In this document: piece by piece, positions 54,846-63,148 of the stretch
Layout: each line of letters begins with the position of its first letter
Numbering within the stretch: position 1 is the stretch's first letter
From: Streptomyces marispadix
GTDB taxonomy: Bacteria; Actinomycetota; Actinomycetes; Streptomycetales; Streptomycetaceae
NCBI RefSeq assembly: GCF_022524345.1
Contig: NZ_JAKWJU010000002.1
Span: forward strand, 4,254,501-4,318,500
Reading direction: 5' to 3'
DNA: 64,000 bases
Position numbers and translations under genes: made by a program
The notes under the pieces: model-generated
The model's database searches: none
Seen by the model: the letters and a program-made list of their open reading frames with translations, nothing else
Told to the model about the DNA's origin: nothing

Positions 54846-54925
54846 GTCACACCCCGATCGGGTGCCAGACCGTCTTCGTCTCCAGGAAGGCGAGGAGCCG
54901 TGAGGTGCCGGGGTCGGTGGACCAG
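54846..54925. repeat. 80-bp direct repeat, right copy (3' end of ALDH gene)
   Basis: Second copy of the 80-bp repeat. It covers the stop codon and last 26 codons (TSRLLAFLETKTVWHPIGV) of the aldehyde dehydrogenase-like gene on the minus strand, so this is presumably the original copy. Confidence 0.95.
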
Positions 54926-55845
54926 TCCGCAGGACCGTCGCCCTCCGGGCGCAGCACCCGCTTGAGGTTCTCCGCCGCCGTCGTCTCCAGCTCCTTCGCC
55001 AGCTCCGCGTCGCCCGCCGCGCCCGCCAGATCCAGCGCGTTGACGTCCTGGTGGGCGGCGAGCGTCGTCGCGACCTCGCGGGTGCGGCCGGAGAGGACGT
55101 TGACCACGCCGCCCGGTACGTCCGAGGTCGCCAGGACCTCCGACAGCGACAGCGCGGGAAGCGGCGCCTTCTCGGACGGGACCAGCACGGCCGTGTTGCC
55201 GGTGACGATCACCGGTGCGAGTACGGAGGCCAGCCCCAGCAGGGAGGACTCCTGCGGCGCCAACACGGCGACGACGCCGGTGGGTTCGGGCGTCGAGAGG
55301 TTGAAGAACGGGCCCGCGACCGGGTTCGCGCCGCCCGCGACCTGGGCGATCTTGTCGGACCAGCCCGCGTACCAGACCCAGCGGTCGATCGCCGCGTCGA
55401 CCTGGGCGGTGGCCGCGGCCGTCGACAGGCCCTCCGCCGCGGCGACTTCGGACGCGAACTGCTCCCGCCGCCCCTCCAGCATCTCCGCGACGCGGTAGAG
55501 GATCTGCCCCCGGTTGTAGGCCGTCGCTCCCGACCAGCCGCCGAACGCCTTGCGTGCGGCGGCGACCGCGTCGCGGGCGTCCTTGCGGGAGGACTGCGGT
55601 GCGTTGGCGAGCCAGTCGCCCTCGGAGTCGGTCACCTCGTACACCCGTCCGCTCTCGCTGCGCGGGAACTTGCCGCCGATGAAGAGCTTGTAGGTCTTCA
55701 GCACGTCGAGCCTGGCCGGTGCGCGGACCGAAGTCCTCGCCCCCGCCGATGACTTGGCCCCGGTCTTTCCGGGACTCGCCGCCCTGGCGGGCTTACCGGC
55801 CGCGGAGCGCCCGGACTTCGCGGTCTTCTTCGCTTCATCGGACAT
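54847..55845 (-). CDS. Truncated-type aldehyde dehydrogenase family protein
   Basis: 332 residues against about 490 for a full enzyme. A Lys/Ala/Gly-rich tail of about 45 residues precedes YKLFIGGKFPRSESGRVYEV. The NAD-binding part follows (GVVAVLAPQESSLLGLASVL, GNTAVLVPSEKAPLPALSLS, GGVVNVLSGRTREVATTLAA), then the protein goes straight to a C-terminal LLAFLETKTVWHPIG. The catalytic cysteine and glutamate segments are missing, so it is probably not a dehydrogenase by itself. Its start overlaps the end of the full-length enzyme by 11 bp. Possibly a partner subunit. Confidence 0.85.
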   Translation of the reverse strand: MSDEAKKTAKSGRSAAGKPARAASPGKTGAKSSAGARTSVRAPARLDVLKTYKLFIGGKFPRSESGRVYEVTDSEGDWLANAPQSSRKDARDAVAAARKAFGGWSGATAYNRGQILYRVAEMLEGRREQFASEVAAAEGLSTAAATAQVDAAIDRWVWYAGWSDKIAQVAGGANPVAGPFFNLSTPEPTGVVAVLAPQESSLLGLASVLAPVIVTGNTAVLVPSEKAPLPALSLSEVLATSDVPGGVVNVLSGRTREVATTLAAHQDVNALDLAGAAGDAELAKELETTAAENLKRVLRPEGDGPADWSTDPGTSRLLAFLETKTVWHPIGV

Positions 55846-57307
55846 CGAGGTAAGCCTCCAGACCGTGCCGCCCGCCTTCGCGGCCGAAACCCGACTCCTT
55901 GTAGCCGCCGAAGGGCGACGTCGGATCGAACTTGTTGAACGTGTTGGCCCAGACGACCCCCGCCCGCAGCCTGTTCGCCATGGACAGGATTCGCGACCCC
56001 TTCTCCGTCCAGATGCCCGCCGAGAGCCCGTACGGCGTGTTGTTGGCCTTCGCCACGGCCTCGTCCGGCGTACGGAAGGTCAGCACGGAGAGCACCGGCC
56101 CGAAGATCTCCTCGCGGGCGATCCGGTGCGCCTGGCTCACGCCCGTGAAGAGCGTCGGCGCGAACCAGTAGCCGTTGGAGGGCAACTCGCAGGGCGCGGA
56201 CCAGCGTTCGGCGCCCTCGGCCTCGCCGGAGTCGGCGAGCTCGGTGATACGGGCGAGCTGCTCCGCGGAGTTGATGGCGCCGATGTCGGTGTTCTTGTCC
56301 ATCGGGTCGCCGACGCGCAGGGTGCTCAGCCGCCGCTTCAGCGCGTCCAGCAGCTCCTCCTGCACGGACTCCTGCACGAGCAGCCGGGAGCCGGCGCAGC
56401 ACACCTGGCCCTGGTTGAAGTAGATGCCGTTGACGATGCCCTCGACGGCCTGGTCGATCGGTGCGTCGTCGAAGACGATGTTGGCGCCCTTGCCGCCCAG
56501 TTCGAGGGTGAGCTTCTTACGGGTGCCCGCGACCGTACGGGCGATCTCCTTGCCCACGGCCGTCGAGCCGGTGAACGCGACCTTGTCGACGTCCGGGTGC
56601 CCGACCAGAGCCGCACCCGTAGCGCCGTCACCGGTGACGATGTTGACGACGCCCTTGGGCAGGCCCGCCTGCCGGCATACGTCGGCGAAGAAGAGCGCCG
56701 AGAGCGGCGTCGTCTCGGCCGGTTTGAGCACCACGGTGTTGCCGGTCGCCAGCGCCGGGGCGATCTTCCAAGCCAGCATCAGCAGCGGGAAGTTCCACGG
56801 GATGACCTGCCCGGCGACGCCCAGCGGCCTCGGGTCGGGGCCCAGCCCGGCGTGCGCGAGCTTGTCCGCCCAGCCCGCGTAGTAGAAGAAGTGCGCGGCG
56901 ACCAGCGGTAGATCGGCGTCCCGGGTCTCACGGATCGGCTTGCCGTTGTCCAGCGTCTCCAGTACGGCCAGTTCGCGTGAACGCTCCTGGATGATGCGCG
57001 CGATACGGAACACGTACTTCGCGCGTTCGCCGCCCGGCAGCGCCGACCAGGCCGGGAACGCCGCACGCGCGGCCCGCACCGCCGCATCGACGTCCTCCTC
57101 GTCTGCCTGCGCGACCTCGGAGAGCACCTCTTCGGTGGCGGGCGAGACGGTCTTGAAGACCTTGCCGGCGGCCGCCTCACGGAACCCGCCGTCGATGAAC
57201 AGCCCGTAGGAAGGGGCGATGTCGACGATCGCGCGTGACTCTGGCGCGGGTGCGTACTCGAAGATCCGCTCTGTGCTCGTCCTCTGTGGCGTCTGTGCCT
57301 GTGCCAT
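55835..57307 (-). CDS. NAD(P)-dependent aldehyde dehydrogenase
   Basis: 490 residues, full-length family member. GQVIPWNFPLLMLAWKIAPA, GNTVVLKPAETTPLSALFFA and KVAFTGSTAVGKEIARTVAG form the cofactor site. LTLELGGKGANIVFDDA carries the catalytic Glu, FNQGQVCCAGSRLLVQE the catalytic Cys, and EIFGPVLSVLTFRTPDEAV completes the site. It starts 7 nt after the deoC stop, so it very probably oxidises the acetaldehyde made by DeoC to acetate or a related product. Confidence 0.93.
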   Translation of the reverse strand: MAQAQTPQRTSTERIFEYAPAPESRAIVDIAPSYGLFIDGGFREAAAGKVFKTVSPATEEVLSEVAQADEEDVDAAVRAARAAFPAWSALPGGERAKYVFRIARIIQERSRELAVLETLDNGKPIRETRDADLPLVAAHFFYYAGWADKLAHAGLGPDPRPLGVAGQVIPWNFPLLMLAWKIAPALATGNTVVLKPAETTPLSALFFADVCRQAGLPKGVVNIVTGDGATGAALVGHPDVDKVAFTGSTAVGKEIARTVAGTRKKLTLELGGKGANIVFDDAPIDQAVEGIVNGIYFNQGQVCCAGSRLLVQESVQEELLDALKRRLSTLRVGDPMDKNTDIGAINSAEQLARITELADSGEAEGAERWSAPCELPSNGYWFAPTLFTGVSQAHRIAREEIFGPVLSVLTFRTPDEAVAKANNTPYGLSAGIWTEKGSRILSMANRLRAGVVWANTFNKFDPTSPFGGYKESGFGREGGRHGLEAYLDVR

Positions 57308-57314
57308 CTCTGCC

Positions 57315-58352
57315 TCAGTCCACCGTCACGTAGTCGGGACCGGAATAGCGGCCGGTCTTCAGCTTCTGGCGCTGCATCAGCAGGTCGTTGAGCAGGCTGG
57401 AGGCGCCGAAGCGGAACCAGTCCGGGCTCAGCCAGTCGGGCCCGGCCGTCTCGTTGACGACGACCAGATACCGGATGGCGTCCTTGGAGCTGCGGATGCC
57501 TCCCGCCGGCTTCACGCCGATCTGTGTGCCCGTGGCCGCGCGGAAGTCGCGTACGGCCTCCAGCATCAGGAGGGTGTTGGGGAGCGTGGCGTTCACGGCG
57601 ACCTTGCCGGTCGAGGTCTTGATGAAGTCGGCGCCCGCGAGCATCGCCAGCCAGGAGACGCGGCGAATGTTGTCGTACGTCGACAGCTCGCCGTTCTCGA
57701 AGATCACCTTCAGATGGGCCGAACCTCCGCCGGGCCGTTTGCAGGCGTCCTTCACGGCCTGGATCTCCTCGAAGACCTTGCCGTAGTCGCCCGCGAGGAA
57801 CGCGCCGCGGTCGATCACCATGTCGATCTCGTCGGCGCCCGCCGCGACGGCCTCCCTGGTGTCGGCCAGCTTCACGGACAGCGCGGCGCGGCCGGAGGGG
57901 AACGCGGTGGCCACGGACGCCACCTTGATGTCCTCGCCGCCGCCCGAGGCGAGGGCCTGCCTGGCGACGGCCGCCATGTCGGAGTAGACGCAGATCGCGG
58001 CGACTTGGGGCGTGCTGCGGTCGCTCGGGTCCGGGTTGGCGCCCTTGGCGCACAGGGAACGCACCTTGCCCGGGGTGTCCGCCCCTTCGAGGGTGGTCAG
58101 GTCGATCATCGAGATCGCGAGGTCGATGGCGTACGCCTTGGCCGTCGTCTTGATCGACCGTGTGGCGAGGGTCGCGGCGCGGGCTTCGAGGCCGACCGCG
58201 TCTACGCCGGGCAGGCCGTGCAGATAGCGGCGCAACGCGGCGTCGGAGGCGGTCACGTCCGCGAGCGCGGAGGCTGAGGCGGAGGACGCCGGGGCTTGGG
58301 GCGCCGAGCCTGGGGGCGCCGTGGCTGTGGACGCTGTGGACGCTGAAGACAT
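57315..58352 (-). CDS. deoC: Deoxyribose-phosphate aldolase
   Basis: Splits deoxyribose-5-phosphate into glyceraldehyde-3-phosphate and acetaldehyde. 345 residues, of the long actinobacterial type (about 260 in E. coli). Ser/Ala-rich N-terminus of about 30 residues; AISMIDLTTLEGADTPGKVR, VATAFPSGRAALSVKLADTR, EIDMVIDRGAFLAGDYGKVF, the Schiff-base lysine in ADFIKTSTGKVAVNAT, and VKPAGGIRSSKDAIRYLVVV. ATG 58352 or GTG 58358; both lack a ribosome site and lie close to a -10 (TAGATA, 58374-58369), so the leader is very short. First gene of the deoC-aldehyde dehydrogenase operon. Confidence 0.94.
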   Translation of the reverse strand: MSSASTASTATAPPGSAPQAPASSASASALADVTASDAALRRYLHGLPGVDAVGLEARAATLATRSIKTTAKAYAIDLAISMIDLTTLEGADTPGKVRSLCAKGANPDPSDRSTPQVAAICVYSDMAAVARQALASGGGEDIKVASVATAFPSGRAALSVKLADTREAVAAGADEIDMVIDRGAFLAGDYGKVFEEIQAVKDACKRPGGGSAHLKVIFENGELSTYDNIRRVSWLAMLAGADFIKTSTGKVAVNATLPNTLLMLEAVRDFRAATGTQIGVKPAGGIRSSKDAIRYLVVVNETAGPDWLSPDWFRFGASSLLNDLLMQRQKLKTGRYSGPDYVTVD

Positions 58353-58371
58353 GGTCACCAGAGGAGCATAT

Positions 58372-58383
58372 CTACACGCGTAG
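58372..58383. promoter_or_regulatory. Nucleoside-regulon palindrome CTACACGCGTAG, deoC
   Basis: One base different from the perfect palindrome before add. It overlaps the putative -10 TAGATA on the minus strand and lies about 20 bp before the deoC ATG. Confidence 0.6.
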
Positions 58384-58590
58384 CGCTGTCGGTAGGGGCC
58401 AATCGCATACGGGAGGAGGCGAGCGGGGGCGGGATGCGGGCGGCAGAAGGCGGGCGGCAGTCGGGCGGCCCGGGGCAGGCGGGGGCCGTGGCGGTTCGCC
58501 GCCGGACGGCGACGAAGGCGGCCAGGGGCGCGCAGATCGATGCCGAGCCGCAATGTCCGCCATACGGACGGTCCGGCAGAATCAGGCCTC

Positions 58591-59475
58591 ATGAGTAGCG
58601 AGCCCCGACCCGAACGCGAGCGTGAGCCACGGAACGGGCAGGAGGACGAGGCCGCGCCCGGCGCAGGCACCGGCGAGGACGCAGGCACGGACGGCAACGC
58701 AGGCACCGGCGAGGACGCAGGCGCCACGACCGTGTCCGAGCCGAAAGGGAAGCCCGAGGCCGAGAAGCCGGAGACCGAGTCCGCGCGGGAGTCGGCGCGG
58801 GAGGCCGAGCCCGCCGCCGAGCCCGAGCCCCCCGCGTATGCCGATCGCTGCTACCGCTCGCCCGGCGCGATCGCCGGCGGGGTCCTGCTGCTCCTCCTCG
58901 CCGTGTGGCTCGGCACCGACGCCCTGCTCAACGGCGACAACCACACCCGTCTGACCGCTCTCTTCGGCCTCGTGTTCGCGGTCCCGCTCGTGGTGGCGTT
59001 CACGCTCCGCCCGGCCGTCTACGCGGGACCGCACCGGATGCGCGTACGCAATCCCTTCCGCACGATCACCGTCCCCTGGGGCAAGGTCGAGGCCCTGCGC
59101 GCCGGTTATTCCAGCGAAGTCTTCGCCGACGGCGCCAAGTATCAGCTCTGGTCGATCCCGGTCTCGCTGCGCGCCCGCAAGCGCGCGTCCCGCCGCACCG
59201 AACGCGCGGAGCGGGCCGCCGCCCGTGGTGTCGCCGTGACCGCCCCTGCCCGGCCCACGGGTCTCTTCGGGCTCGGCGGCGTGCCCGGCGGGGACGACGT
59301 GGGCGAGCAGCGTGCGCCCTCGGACCGTGCCATCGACGAACTGCGCACCCTCGCCGCGGACCACGGCGAGAACCCCGCCGCGCAGGGCGATGTCACCGTC
59401 CGCTGGGCTTACGAGATCGCGGCACCGGCCCTCGCGGGCGCCGTTGCGCTCGCGGTGCTGCTGGCCGTTTTCTGA
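58591..59475 (+). CDS. PH-domain-containing membrane protein
   Basis: 294 residues. An acidic, repetitive N-terminus of about 85 residues (repeated GTGEDAG units) is followed by two transmembrane helices (AIAGGVLLLLLAVWLGTDAL and TALFGLVFAVPLVVAFTL), then a bacterial PH-like domain (YAGPHRMRVRNPFRTITVPW, VEALRAGYSSEVFADGAKYQ). A C-terminal membrane segment (ALAGAVALAVLLAVF) follows. A common actinobacterial family of unknown function. ATG 58591 directly precedes SSEPRPERER. Confidence 0.82.
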   Translation: MSSEPRPEREREPRNGQEDEAAPGAGTGEDAGTDGNAGTGEDAGATTVSEPKGKPEAEKPETESARESAREAEPAAEPEPPAYADRCYRSPGAIAGGVLLLLLAVWLGTDALLNGDNHTRLTALFGLVFAVPLVVAFTLRPAVYAGPHRMRVRNPFRTITVPWGKVEALRAGYSSEVFADGAKYQLWSIPVSLRARKRASRRTERAERAAARGVAVTAPARPTGLFGLGGVPGGDDVGEQRAPSDRAIDELRTLAADHGENPAAQGDVTVRWAYEIAAPALAGAVALAVLLAVF

Positions 59476-59976
59476 GCACGCGCAATTCCGCGCCGAACAC
59501 CGGGAATCGCGCCGTCTGTTGAGGGCGGGCGCTTTCGGCGCGGTGCCAGCGGCGCGTTCCCGTTCACGCCGTTCTCGCCCCTGTCCGTTAGCCCTCCGTC
59601 ATCCCTCTGCCATCCCTTTCGTCAGCCGTCGCAAGGCCCGTAGGAGTACGGAACACCGGCCTCGTAGTGCGGCGACCCACGGCGCGCACCAGCACTCCGG
59701 CACCGCATCACAGCAGCTCACGGACGATCCCGCGAGACGCCCGCACGGCAGTCCCGCCGTTCGCTCGCGCGAGTGAATTCCCAATCGCGGGGCCCGGGTT
59801 GCCGAATCGGTTTCTCTCATCGGCGGCATAGCCCGCCACTTGATTCGGGCCGCGAATGCATATCGTCAGTCGAATCGAGTTCTCTTGTTCCGCTGCCGCT
59901 CGGCCGTGAATCTGAGCGCAAGCCCTTCGGGGGCTTTCGGCCAAGTCGGCCGGCAGCGAGAAAGCGAGAGACAGAA
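59476..59976. other. 501-bp intergenic region and 5' leader of small secreted protein gene
   Basis: No protein-like ORF. The 3' part is relatively AT-richer and probably holds the promoter for the next gene (TTGATT near 59838 and TATCGT about 15 bp later are weak candidates). The leader contains a hairpin AAGCCC-TTCGG-GGGCTT (59920-59936) and a small stem CGGCC/GGCCG (59938-59952). Confidence 0.5.
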
Positions 59977-60384
59977 GTGAAGATCAAGAGAACTCTGGCA
60001 GTGCTGGGGGCGAGTGCCACGCTGGCGCTCGGGTTCGGCGGAGTGATGGCGCCTTCTGCCCAAGCACACACCACGGACCGCGGCTACGCGACCTACACGC
60101 AGACCGATCTGCGGACCGGTGCCGTACGCGGCGGGGCCGCTTTCGAGTCACCGGGCGGCACCGCCGTCCACCCGCCGGTCGCCGGAGCGGCCCTGCGCTG
60201 CTGGGACCCGTATCTCTCCGGCCGTACGTTCGCCGTCTCGTGCTCGGGGACGTACTGGCGCGTCTTCGCGGACTGCTCCAACAACCGCCGCTACATCACA
60301 CCGGCGTTGAGCGGTGCGAAGCGGGTGGCCGTGTACTGCCCGGCCGGTACGCGAGCGGTGCGCGGCGGTGCATTCGGGCGCTGA
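59977..60384 (+). CDS. Small secreted cysteine-containing protein
   Basis: 135 residues, GTG start. Classic Sec signal: KIKRTLAVLGASATLALGFG ending in SAQA before HTTDRG (cleavage about residue 30). The mature domain of about 105 residues has four cysteines (LRCWDPYL, AVSCSGTYW, ADCSNNRRY, VYCPAGTR), probably two disulfides, and RTGAVRGGAAFESPGG. I do not recognise the family. Monocistronic with a structured leader. Confidence 0.82.
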   Translation: MKIKRTLAVLGASATLALGFGGVMAPSAQAHTTDRGYATYTQTDLRTGAVRGGAAFESPGGTAVHPPVAGAALRCWDPYLSGRTFAVSCSGTYWRVFADCSNNRRYITPALSGAKRVAVYCPAGTRAVRGGAFGR

Positions 60385-60656
60385 GCCCGGGTCTGAGCCG
60401 TAGCCCCCGGCCCGTCGGAGACCTCGTACGAGGTCCCCGGCGGGCCTTCCTCGTCTCCTGTCCCGGGGCAGATCCCGCTCCGGCTTCGATTCCTGCCCCG
60501 GGCGGCGAGCGGCGGTCATGCGTACGAGGCCGTCAAGTCCCTGTCGAACAGCCACGGTTGCGGCATCAGAGAACGGAAAGGCATCGCGTGGGACGGCCGG
60601 CCCCGTGGCGACGCCGGAGACCGACCGGCCGCGCCGTCCGCGACAAGGGAGGGCAC

Positions 60657-61148
60657 ATGAGTGGAAGCGAGCGGAGAAGCGGTGGCGGGCCCATGGAGTG
60701 GAGCGGCAGCGTCGCAGCGCCGTGGATGCTGGTCAGCGGCGGGCTGCTGGCCGTGGCCTTCCTCGTACTGGCGTCCCTCTTCAGCGACCGCGTGCTCGTC
60801 TTCCTCGGCGCCCTCGCGGGCGCGGTCGCGCTGCTGGCCGTGGGCTCGGTGCGGGTGTCGGTGACCGGGCAGGACGTCACCGTCCGCTCGGTTGTCGTAC
60901 CGCCGCTGCGGCGCCGCATACCGCTCAGCAAGGTCACGGAAGCCTTCGCCAGGAGCGCGCGGCCCATGGAGCTGGGCGGCTGGGGCTACCGCTGGCTGCC
61001 GAAGCGCAGCGCCGTCTCGCTTCGCGCGGGGGACGCGCTGTGGCTGCGGCTCGTGGGCGGCAGGGAGTTCGTCATCACCGTCGACGACGCCGAGCGCGCG
61101 GCCCGCGCCGTCAACGGCAATCTCTCCGCCCGGCCGCCGGGCGCCTGA
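60657..61148 (+). CDS. PH-domain membrane protein
   Basis: 163 residues; ATG 60657 follows AGGGAGGGCAC. Two adjoining hydrophobic helices (WMLVSGGLLAVAFLVLASLF and VLVFLGALAGAVALLAVG) precede a PH-like domain: SVRVSVTGQDVTVRSVVVPP, RRRIPLSKVTEAFARSARPM and WGYRWLPKRSAVSLRAGDAL. It resembles a DUF3093-like actinobacterial family. Ends in RPPGA. Function unknown. Confidence 0.82.
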   Translation: MSGSERRSGGGPMEWSGSVAAPWMLVSGGLLAVAFLVLASLFSDRVLVFLGALAGAVALLAVGSVRVSVTGQDVTVRSVVVPPLRRRIPLSKVTEAFARSARPMELGGWGYRWLPKRSAVSLRAGDALWLRLVGGREFVITVDDAERAARAVNGNLSARPPGA

Positions 61149-61227
61149 CCGCCGACGGAACAACCGCGGGGCGTACGGAGCGCACCGACAGCGACCAGCG
61201 AGGGTCCCCGCCCCCCTCAGAGCACGG

Positions 61228-63027
61228 TCAGAGCCCCGCCGCTGCGCCCAAGTCCGCTTTCAGCGCGGCCAGTAGCGACTCCGCGTCGGCACGCGCCTTC
61301 GCCAGCGCCGCCTGGTCCCGTACCGGGACGACGACCTCCAGATAGCACTTGAGCTTCGGTTCCGTACCGCTGGGACGTACCACCACGCGGGCTTTCTCCA
61401 CGCCCGCCCGAGGGTCGCCGGCCAACTGGTAGCGCAGGCCGTCCGTCGGCGGAAGCCGGTCGGAGCCCTCGCTGAGGTCCTCGGCGGAGACGACGGCCAG
61501 ACCCGCCAGCGAGACCGGCGGCGCCGACCGCAGCCGCTCCATCGCGGAGGCGATGCGGCCCAGATCGGCGACGCGCACCGAGAGCTGGTCGGTGGCGTGC
61601 AGCCCGTGCTCGACGGCCAGGTCGTCCAGCAGATCCGTCAACGAGCGGTCGGCCTGCTTGAGTTCGGCGGCCAGTTCGGCCACGAGCAGCGCCGCCGTGA
61701 CGCCGTCCTTGTCGCATACGCCCTCGGGGTCGACGCAGTAACCCAGCGCCTCCTCGTACGCGTAGCGCAGTCCCTCGACGCGGCCGAGCCACTTGAAGCC
61801 GGTCAGCGTCTCCTCGTACGGCAGGTCGGCGGCGTGCGCGATCCGCGAGAGCAGCGACGAGGAGACGATCGTCGTGGCGAACGTGCCGTGAGCACGCTTG
61901 TGCACGAGATGCGTGGCCAGCAGCGCGCCCACGTCGTCGCCCCGCAGCATGCGCCAGCCGCCGTCGGCTGCCGGGTCGGGCACGGCGACGGCGCAGCGGT
62001 CGGCGTCCGGGTCGTTGGCGATGACGAGGTCCACCGGGCCGGTGGACGCGGACGTCTCGCACGCCGTGTCGAAGGCGAGGTCCATGGCGCCGGGCTCCTC
62101 CGGGTTGGGGAAGGAGACCGTCGGGAAGTCCGGGTCGGGCACGGCCTGGCGGCGCACCGCGACCGGCTCGGGGAAGCCCGCGCGGCGGAAGGCGGCGAGC
62201 ACGGTGTCCGAGCCCACGCCGTGCAGAGCGGTGTGCACGATCCGCAGGTCCCGGGGCGTGCCCTCGGTCAGCACCGCGCCCGTACGGGCCAGATAGCTCT
62301 CGACGATGTCCTCGCCGAGCACCTCCCAGCCGGACTCGGGGAGCGGCACGCCCGCGAGGGGGCCGACCGCGTCGATTCGTGCGGCGATGGCCGCGTCGAC
62401 GGGCGGGACGATCTGCGAGCCCGCACCGCCGAGATAGACCTTGTAGCCGTTGTCGCGCGGCGGGTTGTGGCTGGCGGTGACCATGACGCCGGCGGCGGCC
62501 CTCAAGTGCCGTACGGCGTAGGCGAGTACGGGCGTGGGCAGCGGACGCGGCAGCAGCACGGCACGCAGTCCGGCGCCGGTCATCACGGAAGCGGTGTCGC
62601 GGGCGAAGTCGTGGCTCTTGTGGCGGGCGTCGTAGCCGATGACGACGAGCCCGGGGCGCTCCCCGGCTCCTTCTTCGGTCCCGTCCCCGGCCTCGTGGGC
62701 GCCCGGCCGACGTTCGTCTGCGGACCCGGGCCGCCCCCGCCGCTGTGCCCGCTGCTGTGCTCGCTCCTGTGCCTCGTCGTGCAGGTACGCGGCAAGCCCG
62801 GCCGCCGCACGGATCACGACGGAACGGTTCATCCGCATCGGCCCGGCGCCCAGTTCACCGCGGAGCCCTGCCGTACCGAACTGGAGGGTCCCCGCGAAGC
62901 GCGCCGCCAGCTCCGCCCGGTCCTCGACCTCGATGAGCTTCGCCAGCTCCTCACGGGTCTCCGGGTCCGGGTCCTCTGCGTGCCAGTCCCGGGCGCGGGC
63001 GAGAAGTTCCGTCACATCGTCCTGCAC
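61228..63027 (-). CDS. Phosphohexomutase-family enzyme (annotated phosphomannomutase type), candidate phosphopentomutase
   Basis: Four-domain alpha-D-phosphohexomutase, 599 residues from GTG 63027 (AGAGAGAGGCAGAG upstream). FGTAGLRGELGAGPMRMNRS, the phosphoserine loop MVTASHNPPRDNGYKVYLGG, the metal loop VIANDPDADRCAVAVP, TLTGFKWLGRVEGLRYAYEE and the phosphate-binding RVVVRPSGTEPKLKCYLE are intact. A Gln/Arg/Gly-rich insert of about 40 residues sits in domain 1. It follows the purine nucleoside phosphorylase gene on the same strand. Since no DeoB-type pentomutase is visible, interconversion of (deoxy)ribose-1- and 5-phosphate is a likely role. Confidence 0.88.
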   Translation of the reverse strand: MQDDVTELLARARDWHAEDPDPETREELAKLIEVEDRAELAARFAGTLQFGTAGLRGELGAGPMRMNRSVVIRAAAGLAAYLHDEAQERAQQRAQRRGRPGSADERRPGAHEAGDGTEEGAGERPGLVVIGYDARHKSHDFARDTASVMTGAGLRAVLLPRPLPTPVLAYAVRHLRAAAGVMVTASHNPPRDNGYKVYLGGAGSQIVPPVDAAIAARIDAVGPLAGVPLPESGWEVLGEDIVESYLARTGAVLTEGTPRDLRIVHTALHGVGSDTVLAAFRRAGFPEPVAVRRQAVPDPDFPTVSFPNPEEPGAMDLAFDTACETSASTGPVDLVIANDPDADRCAVAVPDPAADGGWRMLRGDDVGALLATHLVHKRAHGTFATTIVSSSLLSRIAHAADLPYEETLTGFKWLGRVEGLRYAYEEALGYCVDPEGVCDKDGVTAALLVAELAAELKQADRSLTDLLDDLAVEHGLHATDQLSVRVADLGRIASAMERLRSAPPVSLAGLAVVSAEDLSEGSDRLPPTDGLRYQLAGDPRAGVEKARVVVRPSGTEPKLKCYLEVVVPVRDQAALAKARADAESLLAALKADLGAAAGL

Positions 63028-63148
63028 AGCTCTGCCTCTCTCTTCCGTACCGCGGTACGACGGCCCCGCCGTGGCGCGGAGCCGGTGCCCGCCGGCGGTC
63101 ACCGGTACGCGGGGTGCCGGTGTGCCCGAGCCCCAGGCGCCGGACCGG

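Larger units (their letters stand above)
51377..54925. mobile_element. Candidate integrated cassette bounded by 80-bp direct repeats
   Basis: A 3.4-kb block with three same-strand genes (small EspC/WXG100-like protein, 737-residue protein, lipoprotein) between perfect direct repeats. The right repeat is the genuine 3' end of the aldehyde dehydrogenase-like gene. This is the geometry left by site-specific integration into the end of a gene, or by a duplication. No integrase, relaxase or transposase is present, so any movement would need enzymes from elsewhere. The genes differ in style from neighbours (TTA codons, more A/T-ending codons). Confidence 0.5.

Noticed and set aside
55698..56402. 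Minus-strand ORF bridging the two aldehyde dehydrogenase genes
   Set aside because: Out-of-frame shadow of the two real genes, which overlap by 11 bp in their own frames.
59920..59952. Riboswitch in the leader of the small secreted protein gene
   Set aside because: Only two small hairpins; no known aptamer core could be matched.
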